This document shows positions 1 through 9,780 of a DNA stretch of 64,000 nt, in pieces. Source of the stretch: Arthrobacter sp. C2. GTDB lineage: Bacteria; Actinomycetota; Actinomycetes; Actinomycetales; Micrococcaceae. How positions within the stretch are numbered: position 1 is the stretch's first letter; every line of letters begins with the position of its first letter. The notes below the pieces were generated by a model. The model did no database searches. It was not told the DNA's origin and saw only the letters and a list, made by a program, of their open reading frames with translations. The position numbers and the translations under genes were made by a program. Where the stretch lies: positions 310,001 through 374,000 of the forward strand of contig CP042428.1 in assembly GCA_024207135.1 (NCBI GenBank), in the 5' to 3' direction.

Positions 1-1
1 C

Positions 2-370
2 ATCGAGGATCCGGGGAACCGGTTGCGCTACTGGCGGCTGAACGAGGCCGCCTGGGACGCACAGGATGCCAACGGACACCTGGGCGCCGAGCCCAATGCG
101 CACATCCTGCGGGTCGGTGCGCTCGAGCAGCTGCCCATCCCGTTGGGTGCCACGGTGTCGACCCACCGCTACGAGGCATGGGTCGACGGGGTCCTGGTCG
201 CCATCCACTGGGTAGATGAAGGCAACGAGCTTCTCTGCACCCGGTGGGGCGCTGACCTGCGCAGCTACCGGGTGCCGGGGACGGCCAGCGAGGCCGGATG
301 GATGTCGCTGTCCGGGCTCGACGACGGAACCGTCGAGTTCATGACCAGGGGCTTTGACGCAGGTGGCTGA
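2..370 (+). CDS. Unknown protein, 5' end outside the window
   Basis: The reading frame is open from base 2, so the gene very likely begins upstream of the window. A TTG at 23 could serve as a start, but in-frame codons before it are also open. The visible 122 or so residues are acidic and tryptophan-rich, without a membrane segment, signal peptide or motif that I recognise. The gene ends six bases before the stop codon of the convergent cysteine hydrolase gene. No function is assigned. Confidence 0.6.
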   Translation: MEDPGNRLRYWRLNEAAWDAQDANGHLGAEPNAHILRVGALEQLPIPLGATVSTHRYEAWVDGVLVAIHWVDEGNELLCTRWGADLRSYRVPGTASEAGWMSLSGLDDGTVEFMTRGFDAGG

Positions 371-376
371 CGGATC

Positions 377-1012
<636 letters not shown>

Positions 1013-1120
1013 GGCAGCCAGGCTCCTTCGGGGTCAAAAAGGTGGGCAGGCGCCCACCGGGCACCCACCCACCAACCTATGACGCCTTGCCCTCCAAGGG
1101 AAGGGAAGCCACCGGCCGCC

Positions 1121-1600
1121 CTAGACGTAAATCAGGACGTCGTCGCCCTTGATCTGCGCGGCGAAGCGCTCCAGCGCGGCACGGGCCGGACCGGCAACGG
1201 CCTTGCCGTCCTCGGGCTGGAAATATGAGCCGTGGCAGGGACAGTAGAAGGCCTCGCCGTTGGGGTCCTTGGTGGTCACCGCGCAGCCCTGGTGGGTGCA
1301 GATCGCGGTGTAGGCCAGCACCGTCTTCGCGTTGGGGCGGAAGAGCAGGAACCCGGCCTGCTTGCCAGCTTCCTCGCCCCGGGTGCGTACCGCGGCGACC
1401 GACAGGCGCGTTCCCACGGCCAGCTCGGCCACGGTGGCCACGACGGTTCCCTCGCCTTCGGGTGCCGGGGGAGCGGAGGGCTCGTTGTTCGGTGCGGCCG
1501 AGGAACCGTCGCCGCAGGCGGCCAGTGCCAGGGTGGCGCCGGCGGCCACGGTGGTGCCGACAAAGGCGCGGCGCGTGCAATCAGGGATGGGCAAACTCAT
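1121..1600 (-). CDS. Rieske [2Fe-2S] Tat-exported lipoprotein (copy 1)
   Basis: Small Rieske-fold electron carrier of 159 residues, counted from the ATG at 1600; an in-frame ATG at 1609 is also possible. The N-terminus has a twin-arginine motif (R10-R11), a hydrophobic stretch, and a lipobox ending LAAC at C29, so export by Tat and lipid anchoring are expected. The cluster ligands are C101 and H103 in CTHQGC, and C120 and H123 in CPCHGS; C106 and C122 should form the disulfide. A Pro/Glu-rich linker follows the lipobox. A paralogue lies just upstream. Proteins like this are usually annotated only as ubiquinol-cytochrome c reductase-type Rieske proteins; the partner is unknown. Confidence 0.9.
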   Translation of the reverse strand: MSLPIPDCTRRAFVGTTVAAGATLALAACGDGSSAAPNNEPSAPPAPEGEGTVVATVAELAVGTRLSVAAVRTRGEEAGKQAGFLLFRPNAKTVLAYTAICTHQGCAVTTKDPNGEAFYCPCHGSYFQPEDGKAVAGPARAALERFAAQIKGDDVLIYV

Positions 1601-1691
1601 GGGACCCATCATTCCACGCGGGCGCGGCACCCAGGCGCAGCCTACGCTGCGATGTCACTTACAAACGCACCCGCGTGCCGGGGGCCGCCCG

Positions 1692-2123
1692 CTAGAGGAG
1701 GATCTTGACCTCGGGGCCGTCCACCTCGGTGGCGAAGCGGGCCAGGGACTTCGGGGCAGGACCCTGGACGACCGAACCGTCGAGCTTCGAGTACTCCGAG
1801 CCGTGGCAGGGGCACTTGAAGATCTCGCCGCTGCCGGTGCCGACCTTGCACCCCTGGTGGGTGCACACCGAGGTGTAGGCCAGGACCGTGGCCTCGTCCG
1901 GGCGGTAGAGCAGGTAGCCGGCACCGTTGACGGTGACCGAGGCGGTGCCCTTGACCGGAAGCTTCGCCAGCGCGATCGCGTCGACGGGCTTGCCGGTGGC
2001 TTGCGGGAGGTCCTGGGCCTTCCCGCCGGACCCGCACGACACCAATGTCACCGCGGCGCCGGCAACCAGGGAAGCCTCGATGACGCTTCTGCGGGTGGGC
2101 ATGAGAGTGATGTGCTGTTTCAT
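1692..2123 (-). CDS. Rieske [2Fe-2S] Tat-exported lipoprotein (copy 2)
   Basis: A second Rieske protein, 143 residues from the ATG at 2123 (a GTG at 2141 is an alternative). It shows the same design as its neighbour: RR at 11-12, hydrophobic segment, lipobox-like LVSC at C30, then CTHQGC and CPCHGS carrying the ligands C87, H89, C104 and H107. The linker is shorter than in copy 1. It lies 91 bases upstream of copy 1 in the same direction, so the two could be cotranscribed. The pair probably arose by tandem duplication and then diverged. No clear Shine-Dalgarno sequence precedes either start. Confidence 0.9.
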   Translation of the reverse strand: MKQHITLMPTRRSVIEASLVAGAAVTLVSCGSGGKAQDLPQATGKPVDAIALAKLPVKGTASVTVNGAGYLLYRPDEATVLAYTSVCTHQGCKVGTGSGEIFKCPCHGSEYSKLDGSVVQGPAPKSLARFATEVDGPEVKILL

Positions 2124-2270
2124 AACCAAAGTGTCGCGCACAATCGGGCCAAGGTCGATGGATGGGAGCCGGGATTATTTTTTGGCCGGCACCATCGGGA
2201 AACGGCGAAGGCGGGACGCCGGCCGTAGCCGGCATCCCGCCTTCACCCGCCCCGGTGCGCGGGGGCCCGG

Positions 2271-4400
2271 TTAGTGCTGGTGGAACTTCTTGCCGTTGAC
2301 CCGCTCGGAGGCGCCGACCTGGTCAAGGTACGGGGTGATGCCGCCCAGGTGCATGGGCCAGCCGGCGCCCAGGATCATGCACAGGTCGATGTCCTCGGGA
2401 CCCGCCACGACGCCCGCCGCCAGCATCAACCCGATCTCCTCGGCCAGCGCGTCCTGGGTGCGCAGCAGCAGTTCCTCGGAGGTGCTCGGGGTGTTCCCGA
2501 ACTCCAGCAGCCCCAGCGTGGAGGCCGGGATTTCCATCCCGCCGTCGCCGGTGGGCGCCCACAGTGACTTGATGCCGTTGTCGATGAGCACCTGCTGGTT
2601 GCCCGAGACGTGGAAGCGCTCGCCGAAGGCGGCGTGCAGCGACTCGGAGACGTGGTGCGCCACCGGGATCCCGACCATGGCCAGCAGCGTGAACGGGCTC
2701 ATGGGCAGGCCCATGGGGCGCAGTGCGCCGTCGGCCACCGAGGCCTCGGTGCCGTCGTCGAAGGCGTTGGCGATCTCGCCCATCAAACGCAGCAGGATCC
2801 GGTTCACCACGAAGGCTGCCTCGTCCGCCACCAGCACGCTGGTCTTGCGCAATGCCTTGCCCAGGGCGAAGGCGGTGGCCAACGCGGTGTCGCCGGTCTT
2901 TTCGGTCCGCGCGATCTCCAGCAGCGGCATCTGGGCGACCGGGTTGAAGAAGTGGAAGCCGACCAGCCGTTCGGGGTTTTTCAGGTCCCTGCCCATCTCG
3001 GTCACCGACAGCGAGGAGGTGTTGGTGGCCAGGATGCACTCGGGGGACACCACGGCCTCGACCTCGGCAAAGACCTGCTTCTTGACGGCAAGTTCCTCGA
3101 AGACGGCCTCGATGACGAAGTCCGCATCGGCAAAGGCCTGTTTGGACACCGAACCGGTGACCAGCGCCTTGGTGCGGTTTGCCGCGTCGGGGGAGATGCG
3201 GCCCTTGGCCAGCTGCTTGTCCACTTCGGAATGGATGTGGGCCAGGCCCTTGTCCACGCGCGCCTGGTCGATGTCGGTGATGACCACCGGCACCTTGAGG
3301 TTCCTGGCGAAGAGCAGCGCGAGCTGTCCGGCCATGAGCCCGGCACCGACCACGCCGACCTTGGTGACGGGGCGGGCGAGTTTCGGATCCGGGGCGCCGG
3401 CGGGTCGCTTGGAGCGCTTTTGCACCAGGTCCAGGAAGGCGTACACGGTGTTGTGGAAGGCGTCGGTCTGCATCATGTCGGTCAGCGCCGCGATTTCCAG
3501 GGCCGCCGATTCCTTCTGGGTGATCGACGCTCCGGCCTCGAAGACCTCCAGCACCTTGGCCGGGGCCGGGGCGGCGTTGGAGGTCTTGGCCTCCACGAAG
3601 GCCCGGGCCTTGGCCGCGGCTGCCGCCCAGCGGGCCGCCACCTCGGGGCTGGAGTTCGGCTCCACGGCGTTCGGGCGGGCGACCTCGGCGCCGGCGAGCA
3701 CGCTTCCGGCCCAGAGCAGGGATTGCTCCAGGAAGTCGGCCGGCTCGAACAGGGCGTCGGCGATGCCGAGCTTGAAGGCCGCGTCCCCGTTCAGCGAGCG
3801 GTTGTTGTTCAGCGGGTTTTCGATCATCACCGTCATGGCCGCCTCCGGGCCGGTCAGCCGCGGGAGCCGGTAGACCCCGCCCCAGCCGGGGATCAGGCCG
3901 ATGAATGCCTCGGGAAGCCCGATGCCGTTGGCCCCGGTGGAGACGGTGCGGTAGGAGCAGGCCAGGGCGATCTCCAGCCCGCCGCCCAGGGCGACGCCGT
4001 TGATGAATGCGAAGGTCGGCACCCCGAGGTCCGCCAGCAGGTCGTAGCAGGCATGGCCCAGGGTGGCCATGGCCGCCCCGTGCTCGGGAGAGGCGAGGTT
4101 CTTCACGCCGTTGAGGTCCGCGCCGGCGACCAGGAAGTAGGGCTTCCCGGTCACCGCCAGCGCGGCGATCTCCCCGGCAGCAGCGCGCGCCTTTTGCGCG
4201 GTGAGCGCCGCGTGCAGTTCCAGCAGGGTGTTGGGGCCCAGCGTGGTGGGCTTGGTGTGGTCGAACCCGTTGTCCAGGGTCAGCAGCGCAAGCGTGGTGC
4301 CGCCGGGCAGCACCACGTCCTCGAGAAGGGAGTGGGTGATGATCTCGTCGGGGACCAGGGAAGCGAGGGAAGCGAAGTTTTCAATGGTGCTCGAGCTCAT
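2271..4400 (-). CDS. fadB: 3-hydroxyacyl-CoA dehydrogenase / enoyl-CoA hydratase (FadB-like)
   Basis: Multifunctional fatty-acid beta-oxidation protein of 709 residues. Residues about 30-230 form the crotonase (hydratase) domain, with the oxyanion region GADLNG at 93-98 and acidic residues E143 and E164 in the catalytic positions. Residues about 345-530 form the NAD-binding domain with GVVGAGLMAG at 349-358; H484 in GFHFFNP is the dehydrogenase histidine. C-terminal 3HCDH domains follow. The start codon lies three bases beyond the stop of the thiolase gene, so the two form a classic fadAB operon. The proteins should form the bacterial trifunctional complex that hydrates, oxidises and thiolytically cleaves acyl-CoA chains. 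Confidence 0.95.
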   Translation of the reverse strand: MSSSTIENFASLASLVPDEIITHSLLEDVVLPGGTTLALLTLDNGFDHTKPTTLGPNTLLELHAALTAQKARAAAGEIAALAVTGKPYFLVAGADLNGVKNLASPEHGAAMATLGHACYDLLADLGVPTFAFINGVALGGGLEIALACSYRTVSTGANGIGLPEAFIGLIPGWGGVYRLPRLTGPEAAMTVMIENPLNNNRSLNGDAAFKLGIADALFEPADFLEQSLLWAGSVLAGAEVARPNAVEPNSSPEVAARWAAAAAKARAFVEAKTSNAAPAPAKVLEVFEAGASITQKESAALEIAALTDMMQTDAFHNTVYAFLDLVQKRSKRPAGAPDPKLARPVTKVGVVGAGLMAGQLALLFARNLKVPVVITDIDQARVDKGLAHIHSEVDKQLAKGRISPDAANRTKALVTGSVSKQAFADADFVIEAVFEELAVKKQVFAEVEAVVSPECILATNTSSLSVTEMGRDLKNPERLVGFHFFNPVAQMPLLEIARTEKTGDTALATAFALGKALRKTSVLVADEAAFVVNRILLRLMGEIANAFDDGTEASVADGALRPMGLPMSPFTLLAMVGIPVAHHVSESLHAAFGERFHVSGNQQVLIDNGIKSLWAPTGDGGMEIPASTLGLLEFGNTPSTSEELLLRTQDALAEEIGLMLAAGVVAGPEDIDLCMILGAGWPMHLGGITPYLDQVGASERVNGKKFHQH

Positions 4401-4403
4401 GGC

Positions 4404-5642
4404 TTAGGCATCCTTTCCGAAGTCGGCGTGGTGCGGGTTTTCCCAGATGACGGTGCCGCCCATGCCCAGCCCGATGCACATGGTGGTCAACCCGTAGCGG
4501 ACCAAGGGGTCCTGCTTGAACTGGCGGGCCAGCTGGTTCATCAGGCGCACGCCCGAGGAGGCCAGCGGGTGGCCCACCGCGATGGCCCCTCCGTAGCGGT
4601 TCACCCGCGGGTCGGTGTCCTGGATCCCGTAGTGGTCAAGGAAGGAGAGCACCTGGACGGCAAAGGCCTCGTTGATCTCGAACAGGCCGATGTCCCCGAT
4701 GGCCAGCCCGGCCTGGGCCAGCGCCTTTTCGGTGGCGGGGACCGGGCCGATGCCCATCACCGAGGGGTCGACCCCGGCGAAGGCGTAGGAGACCAGGCGC
4801 ATCTTCACGCTGAGCCCGAGTTCCTCGGCGGCCTGCGCGCTGGCCAGCACCGCGGCGGTGGCCCCGTCGTTCAGGCCCGCGGCGTTGCCGGCGGTGACCC
4901 GGCCGTGGGCGCGGAAGGGGGTGCGCAGCCCGGCCAGCGATTCCAGGCTGGTGCCCGGGCGCGGGGGTTCGTCGGTGGTGCGCAGCGTGAAGCCCTCGGC
5001 CGGGCGGCGCGCGGCGACCGGGACCAGGTCCGGCTGGATGTCCCCGGCCGCATAGGCCGCCGCCAGCTTGGCCTGGGATTCCACCGCGTAGGCGTCGGCG
5101 CGGTCCTTGGTGATGGCCGGGAACCTGTCGTGCAGGTTCTCGGCGGTGTTGCCCATGTTCAGGGCTGCCGGGTCCACCAGGCGTTCTGCGGCGAAGCGCG
5201 GGTTCGGGTCGGCCCCGGCGCCCATGGGGTGGTTGCCCATGTGCTCGACGCCGCCGGCGATGACCACGTCGTAGGCGCCGAAGGCGATGGAGCCGGCGGT
5301 GGTGGTCACCGCGGTCATGGCCCCGGCGCACATGCGGTCGATGGCAAATCCCGGGACCGATTGCGGAAGTCCGGCCAGCAGCGCTGCTGTGCGCCCGATG
5401 GTCAGTCCCTGGTCGCCGGTCTGCGTGGTGGCCGCGATGGCGACCTCGTCGATGCGTTCGGGCGGCAGCGAGGGGTTGCGGCGGATGAGCTCGCGGATGC
5501 ACTTGACCACGAGGTCGTCGGCGCGGGTGCCGTGGTACATGCCCTTTTCACCCGCCTTGCCGAAGGGGGTGCGGACGCCGTCGACGAAGACGACGTCGCG
5601 GACGCTGCGCGCATGGCGCGTGTTCACTGGCTGGGGGCTCAC
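4404..5642 (-). CDS. fadA: Acetyl-CoA C-acyltransferase (thiolase)
   Basis: Thiolase of 412 residues that cleaves 3-ketoacyl-CoA, the last step of beta-oxidation. C105 in DRMCAGAM is the acyl-accepting cysteine; GHPLASSG supplies the catalytic histidine, and the C-terminal TTMCIGLGMGG the second cysteine. I chose the GTG at 5642 because AAGGAG lies seven bases before it; an in-frame ATG further upstream at 5684 lacks a ribosome binding site. Transcription runs directly into fadB. The gene order (this operon beside RNase D and DUF3000) is common in Actinobacteria. Confidence 0.95.
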   Translation of the reverse strand: MSPQPVNTRHARSVRDVVFVDGVRTPFGKAGEKGMYHGTRADDLVVKCIRELIRRNPSLPPERIDEVAIAATTQTGDQGLTIGRTAALLAGLPQSVPGFAIDRMCAGAMTAVTTTAGSIAFGAYDVVIAGGVEHMGNHPMGAGADPNPRFAAERLVDPAALNMGNTAENLHDRFPAITKDRADAYAVESQAKLAAAYAAGDIQPDLVPVAARRPAEGFTLRTTDEPPRPGTSLESLAGLRTPFRAHGRVTAGNAAGLNDGATAAVLASAQAAEELGLSVKMRLVSYAFAGVDPSVMGIGPVPATEKALAQAGLAIGDIGLFEINEAFAVQVLSFLDHYGIQDTDPRVNRYGGAIAVGHPLASSGVRLMNQLARQFKQDPLVRYGLTTMCIGLGMGGTVIWENPHHADFGKDA

Positions 5643-5731
5643 CGGTACTCCTTGTGATCGGGATGTGGATGTGATCCACCCCATACGCTACTGGTGAGTA
5701 ACTTAGAGTGCAAGCCGGGCGCCCCCGGGCA

Positions 5732-5781
5732 AGAAAAAGCCGGGCAGGTCCTTCCCGGTATTTCGGAAAAACCTGCCCGGC
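5732..5781 (-). terminator. Rho-independent terminator of the DUF3000-RNase D unit
   Basis: An 11-bp perfect inverted repeat, GCCGGGCAGGT with its complement, separated by about 21 bases. On the minus strand it is followed at once by TTTTTCTT. It begins seven bases after the RNase D stop codon and ends well upstream of the fadA start, so it separates the two transcription units. Confidence 0.9.
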
Positions 5782-5787
5782 AATTCA

Positions 5788-7104
5788 TCAGCGCTTGGCC
5801 AACTCGTCCGGGTCCAGCAGCGCCACGGTCAGCACCGGGCCCACCAGGTCGATCTGCCAGGCCCGGGCGCCCAGGGCCCGCAGGGCATCGGCCACGGTGT
5901 CCGGGTCGATCGCCGCCGGCGGGTTCCAGCACAACCGGCGCAGCGTGTCCGGGGTCAGCAGGTTCTCCGTGGGGATGTTCAGCGACTCGGCGGTGCGCGC
6001 CACCCGGGCCCGGGCGGTCTGCAGCCGGGCGGCGGCCACCGGATCCTTGTCGGCCCAGACCTTGGGCGGGGGCGGGGAGTTCGAGGGGACCTGGTTGGGC
6101 GGCAGCTCGGAGGTGGTGGAGGCGTCCTGCAGGGCGCGAAGCCACTTCGGGGCGTCCTTGGAGGCCGAGCGGCCGTGGAAGCCGGGGGTCTTCAGCAACG
6201 CGGGGACACTCTTGGGCATGGCCTTGGCCGCGGCGACCAGCGCCGAGTCCGGGATCAGCCGGCCCGGGGCGGTGTCGCGGGTGCGGGCCAGGGATTCGCG
6301 GGTTTCCCACAGGGCGCGGACCGCGGCCAGGGTCCGGCGGTCGCGGATCTGGTGCAGGCCCGAGGTGCGCCGCCACGGGTCCACGCGCGGCGGGGCCGGC
6401 GGTGCGGTGCGCACGGCCTCGAATTCCTGTTCCGCATACTCGAGCTTGCCGTCGGCCTCAAGGATCTTGATCAGTTCGACGCGCAGCTCGTCGAGCACCT
6501 CGACGTCCAGCGCGGCGTAGCGCAGCCACGGCTCGGGCAGCGGGCGGGTGGACCAGTCGGCGGCCGAGTGTTCCTTGGCCAGGCGCAGCCCCAGCAGGGC
6601 TTCGACGGCGGGGCCCAGTCCCACGCGCGGCAGCCCGGCGATGCGGGCTGCAAGTTCGGTGTCGAAGAGGCGGGCCGGTTCCAGGCCCAGCTCGCGCAGG
6701 CAGGGCAGGTCCTGGGAGGCGGCATGCAGGATCCAGGTCTCGTCCCCGATGGCTTCCTGGATCGGATCGAGGTTCTCGAAGGGAACCGGGTCGATCAGCC
6801 AGCTTCCGGAGCCTTCGCGGCGCAGCTGGACCAGGAAGGCGCGCTGTCCGTAGCGGAAGCCCGAGGCCCGCTCGGCATCCACGGCCACCGGGCCGGTGCC
6901 CGCGGCGATGGCGCGCGCGGCGCGCGCCATGCCCGGTGCGGTGGTGATGACCTCGGGAACCCCGTCGCGCGGCATGTCCAGCAGGACCGGTTCCCGGGGC
7001 TCGGCCTGCGGTGCTTCTTCGATTCCCTCGGGCTGCGGCGCAGCGGTTGATGCGTCGGCTGCGGCGCCCGGGGCTGGTTTGGTGGCGTGGTGGGTACGGG
7101 TCAT
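5788..7104 (-). CDS. rnd: Ribonuclease D-type 3'-5' exonuclease with HRDC domain
   Basis: A 438-residue RNase D homologue. The first ~50 residues are a low-complexity Ala/Glu/Pro-rich leader. The DEDDy exonuclease domain follows: D76 and E78 in VDAER, D132 in ASQDLPCL, and Y196/D200 in RYAALD. An HRDC nucleic-acid binding domain lies at about 245-330. Members of this family trim the 3' ends of tRNA precursors and other small RNAs. The gene follows the DUF3000 gene by 64 bases and probably shares its transcript. The arrangement DUF3000-RNase D-thiolase-FadB is conserved in actinobacterial genomes as far as I know. Confidence 0.92.
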   Translation of the reverse strand: MTRTHHATKPAPGAAADASTAAPQPEGIEEAPQAEPREPVLLDMPRDGVPEVITTAPGMARAARAIAAGTGPVAVDAERASGFRYGQRAFLVQLRREGSGSWLIDPVPFENLDPIQEAIGDETWILHAASQDLPCLRELGLEPARLFDTELAARIAGLPRVGLGPAVEALLGLRLAKEHSAADWSTRPLPEPWLRYAALDVEVLDELRVELIKILEADGKLEYAEQEFEAVRTAPPAPPRVDPWRRTSGLHQIRDRRTLAAVRALWETRESLARTRDTAPGRLIPDSALVAAAKAMPKSVPALLKTPGFHGRSASKDAPKWLRALQDASTTSELPPNQVPSNSPPPPKVWADKDPVAAARLQTARARVARTAESLNIPTENLLTPDTLRRLCWNPPAAIDPDTVADALRALGARAWQIDLVGPVLTVALLDPDELAKR

Positions 7105-7168
7105 GATGTTCCGATTCTAGTACCGATTGCCCGGGACCCGGATTCCGGCGGGCCGGAATGGCCCGGTT

Positions 7169-7786
7169 CTAGGAGAGCCGGCGGTGCGGCAGTGCGGTGA
7201 CCCCGCTGGGCAGCGGCGGCAATCCGGCGAAGGTGCAGACCATGTCGGCCCAGGCCTCCAGATGGGTGGAGATGTCGTGGTCGCCGGGGGTCCAGGAGGC
7301 GCGCAGCTCGATGTCGATGGTCTCGGGGCGGTCGGCCAGGGTCCCGTAGCTCTCGGAGAGCACGCGGGTGGTGGTGCCTCCGGCCTGGCGGTAGTCGGCG
7401 CCGGATTCGTTCAGAGAGTCCAGCAGCCAGGTCCAGGCCACGGAGCCGAGCATGGTGTCGTTGCCCATCTCCGATTCCATGCGGGCCCGGATGTAGGTCA
7501 CGATGCGGAAGGTGCCATCCCAGAGGGCGGAGCCCGCCGGGTCGTGCAGCAGCACGAAGCGTCCGGTGGCCAGTTCCTCGGCGTGCACCGGGGCCGCGGT
7601 TTCCGTCTTGGGGCGCGCCACCCGTTCGTGGACGTCCGCGGACAGGGCCAGGGCGTAGGGTGCCAGGCGGGCCGGGGCCGGGATTTCCTGAAGGTGGATT
7701 TCGCGCCGGCAGCTGGCGCGGCGAACGGCGGCCAGGGCTTCGAGGAAGGCCGGCGGCACTGCTTGGACTGGTCCGTTTGATGTCAC
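7169..7786 (-). CDS. DUF3000 family protein
   Basis: A 205-residue protein of the actinobacteria-restricted DUF3000 family. I recognise it by its overall length, by the motifs FRIVTYIRARME and TRVLSESYG, and by its constant position upstream of an RNase D gene. It has no membrane segment or signal peptide and no recognisable catalytic motif. Its link with RNase D suggests a role in RNA metabolism or a housekeeping function, but that is inference only. Confidence 0.85.
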   Translation of the reverse strand: MTSNGPVQAVPPAFLEALAAVRRASCRREIHLQEIPAPARLAPYALALSADVHERVARPKTETAAPVHAEELATGRFVLLHDPAGSALWDGTFRIVTYIRARMESEMGNDTMLGSVAWTWLLDSLNESGADYRQAGGTTTRVLSESYGTLADRPETIDIELRASWTPGDHDISTHLEAWADMVCTFAGLPPLPSGVTALPHRRLS

Positions 7787-7882
7787 ATGGCGAGTCTAAA
7801 GTGTGGCCGTGGCTTGGATGCTTGCGGCACGCCGGGGAGCGGGTGCAGGTTGCGCGCCCGCCCCGGCGGCCCGCGGAAGAAC

Positions 7883-8938
7883 CTACCGCGCGGCAAGTTC
7901 CTCGCCAAGTGCGGCCACGAAGGAATCCACGTCCGCCTCGGTGGTGTCGAAGGAGCACATCCAGCGCACCTGTCCCGCGGCCCGGTCCCAGTCGTAGAAG
8001 CGGAAGCGCTCGCGCAAGCGGTCCGCCACGGCGTTGGGCAGCGCTGCGAACACGCCGTTGGATTCGGTGGGGTAGACCAGTTCCACGCCGTCGGTCGCCT
8101 GGACCGCGGCCGAGAGCCTGGCCGCCATCGCGTTGGCGTGCGCGGCCGAGGTCCGCCACAAGTCTGTGCCGTAGAGGGCCAGCAGCTGGGCGGAGATGAA
8201 GCGCATCTTGGAGGCCAGCTGCATGTTCATCTTGCGCAGGTACTTCATCGACTCGGCCGGGCCCTCGGTGAGGGTCACGATGCCCTCGCCGAACATGATG
8301 CCGTTCTTGGTGCCGCCCAAGGAAAGGATGTCGATCCCGGTCCCCGTGGTCATCTCGCCCAGCCCCACCCCGAGCGCGGCGGCGGCGTTCGACAGCCGGG
8401 CCCCGTCCATGTGCACGCGCATGCCTTTGCTGTGGGCGTGCGCGGTGATGGCGCGCAGTTCCTCGAGCGTGTACAGGGTGCCGAGTTCGGTGGACTGGGT
8501 CAGCGACACGGCCAGCGGCTGGGCGCGGTGCTCGTCTCCCCAGCCCCAGGCCTCCAGGTCGATCAGCTCGGGGGTGAGCTTGCCGTCGGGGGTGGGCACC
8601 GAGAGCAGCTTCATGCCGGCGATGCGTTCCGGTGCGCCGTTCTCGTCCACGTTGATGTGGGCGCTGTTGGCGCAGATGACCGCACCCCAGCGCGGCAGCA
8701 GCGACTGCAGCGCGGTGACGTTGGCGCCGGTGCCGTTGAACACAGGGAAGATCGTGGCGGTCTCACCGAAGTGCGAGGCAATGACGCGTCCGAGTTCCTC
8801 GGTGTATTGGTCCTCGCCGTAGGAGACCTGGTGCCCGCCGTTGGCCGCGGCCAGTGCCGCAAGGACCTCGGGGTGGACGCCGGAGTAGTTGTCCGAGGCG
8901 AAGCCGCGTACCGAGGAATCATGGATCGAGGAAGTCAC
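7883..8938 (-). CDS. Low-specificity L-threonine aldolase-type PLP enzyme
   Basis: Fold-type I PLP enzyme of 351 residues from the beta-eliminating lyase/threonine aldolase family, which splits L-threonine or L-allo-threonine to glycine and acetaldehyde. The PLP lysine is K211 in SLGGTKNG; HMDGARLSN at 176-184 contains the aspartate-arginine pair that binds the cofactor, and FNGTGANV at 68-75 the phosphate-binding turn. The gene lies 73 bases downstream of an SDR gene in the same direction, so they may be cotranscribed. The substrate specificity (L-threonine versus phenylserine or other beta-hydroxy amino acids) cannot be told. Confidence 0.9.
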   Translation of the reverse strand: MTSSIHDSSVRGFASDNYSGVHPEVLAALAAANGGHQVSYGEDQYTEELGRVIASHFGETATIFPVFNGTGANVTALQSLLPRWGAVICANSAHINVDENGAPERIAGMKLLSVPTPDGKLTPELIDLEAWGWGDEHRAQPLAVSLTQSTELGTLYTLEELRAITAHAHSKGMRVHMDGARLSNAAAALGVGLGEMTTGTGIDILSLGGTKNGIMFGEGIVTLTEGPAESMKYLRKMNMQLASKMRFISAQLLALYGTDLWRTSAAHANAMAARLSAAVQATDGVELVYPTESNGVFAALPNAVADRLRERFRFYDWDRAAGQVRWMCSFDTTEADVDSFVAALGEELAAR

Positions 8939-9011
8939 TGGAGAAGGGTCCTATCGAGGGGAGGGCAGGGAAAAATTCGGCGGTGCGCGGCGGGTGCCGC
9001 GCACCCGTTGT

Positions 9012-9740
9012 TCAGAGGCTTGGCAGGTGGATCCGCGCCCCGTTGATCGCGGAGGCATCCGCCGTGAACAGTTCCACGGCGGCTTGCCCCAAGGCTGTGA
9101 CGTCGGTGAAGCCGGCGGTGTTGCGCTCGGGGTGCGCCTCGCGGCTGGCGGCGTCGGTGAACGCCTTGATGACCCAGATGAGGGCCGCGGCCCGCTGCGG
9201 GACCGGTGCGGCCTTGCTGCCGGACTGGGCGGTGCGCAGCTCCGCCGCCACCGAACGCATCCAGGCCTCCGCCCCGGCCTTGGCGGTGGTGTAGTTGGCG
9301 TTGGAGCCGGAGGGGGAATCCACGGCGGTGGCCGAGACGATGGCAACGCGTCCGCACCGCGAGGCCACCAGGTCGTCGCGGAACACCCGGGTGGTGTTGC
9401 GCAGCGTGGTGACCACCTGGGTGTGCAGGAACTCGGCGTCGTCGTCGGTCTGCCCGGCCAGGCCCTTGCCGCCGCGCCAGCCGCCGACCAGGTGAAGCAG
9501 CCCGTCGATGGGCCCGCGCTCGGTGTCGATCAGCGCGTGCAGCTCGGTCACCGCGGCGTGGTTGGCCAAATCGACCTCGTAGCGCCCGTGCACGAAGGGC
9601 AGCCGCTGCGCCAGCCGCTCCGCATTGGAGCCGGCGGCCAGCACCGTGGCGCCGGCCTCGCACAGGGCGTGTGCCGCCGCGACGCCGGAGGCGGAGCTCG
9701 CCCCGGCAATCAGTATCGTCAGATCCTTGAGGTCAGCCAT
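9012..9740 (-). CDS. Short-chain dehydrogenase/reductase (SDR)
   Basis: A 242-residue classical-length SDR. The N-terminal nucleotide motif is GASSASG, in place of the usual TGxxxGIG. The active site is visible as a serine in IVSATAVDS and the YxxxK motif NYTTAKAGAE. A nucleotide-binding aspartate sits in the EVDLAN segment. The change in the glycine motif suggests altered cofactor geometry, but the catalytic residues are intact. It is located upstream of the threonine aldolase-type gene. The substrate is unknown. Confidence 0.88.
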   Translation of the reverse strand: MADLKDLTILIAGASSASGVAAAHALCEAGATVLAAGSNAERLAQRLPFVHGRYEVDLANHAAVTELHALIDTERGPIDGLLHLVGGWRGGKGLAGQTDDDAEFLHTQVVTTLRNTTRVFRDDLVASRCGRVAIVSATAVDSPSGSNANYTTAKAGAEAWMRSVAAELRTAQSGSKAAPVPQRAAALIWVIKAFTDAASREAHPERNTAGFTDVTALGQAAVELFTADASAINGARIHLPSL

Positions 9741-9780
9741 GGAAAAGATTCTAGCCTCCGTTGGGTGTGCGGTCGGTGCG

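Noticed and set aside
2290-5657. Very long open frames opposite fadA-fadB
   Set aside because: They mirror the GC-rich third codon positions of the real genes, have no ribosome binding sites and encode Arg/Gly/Ala-rich low-complexity protein.
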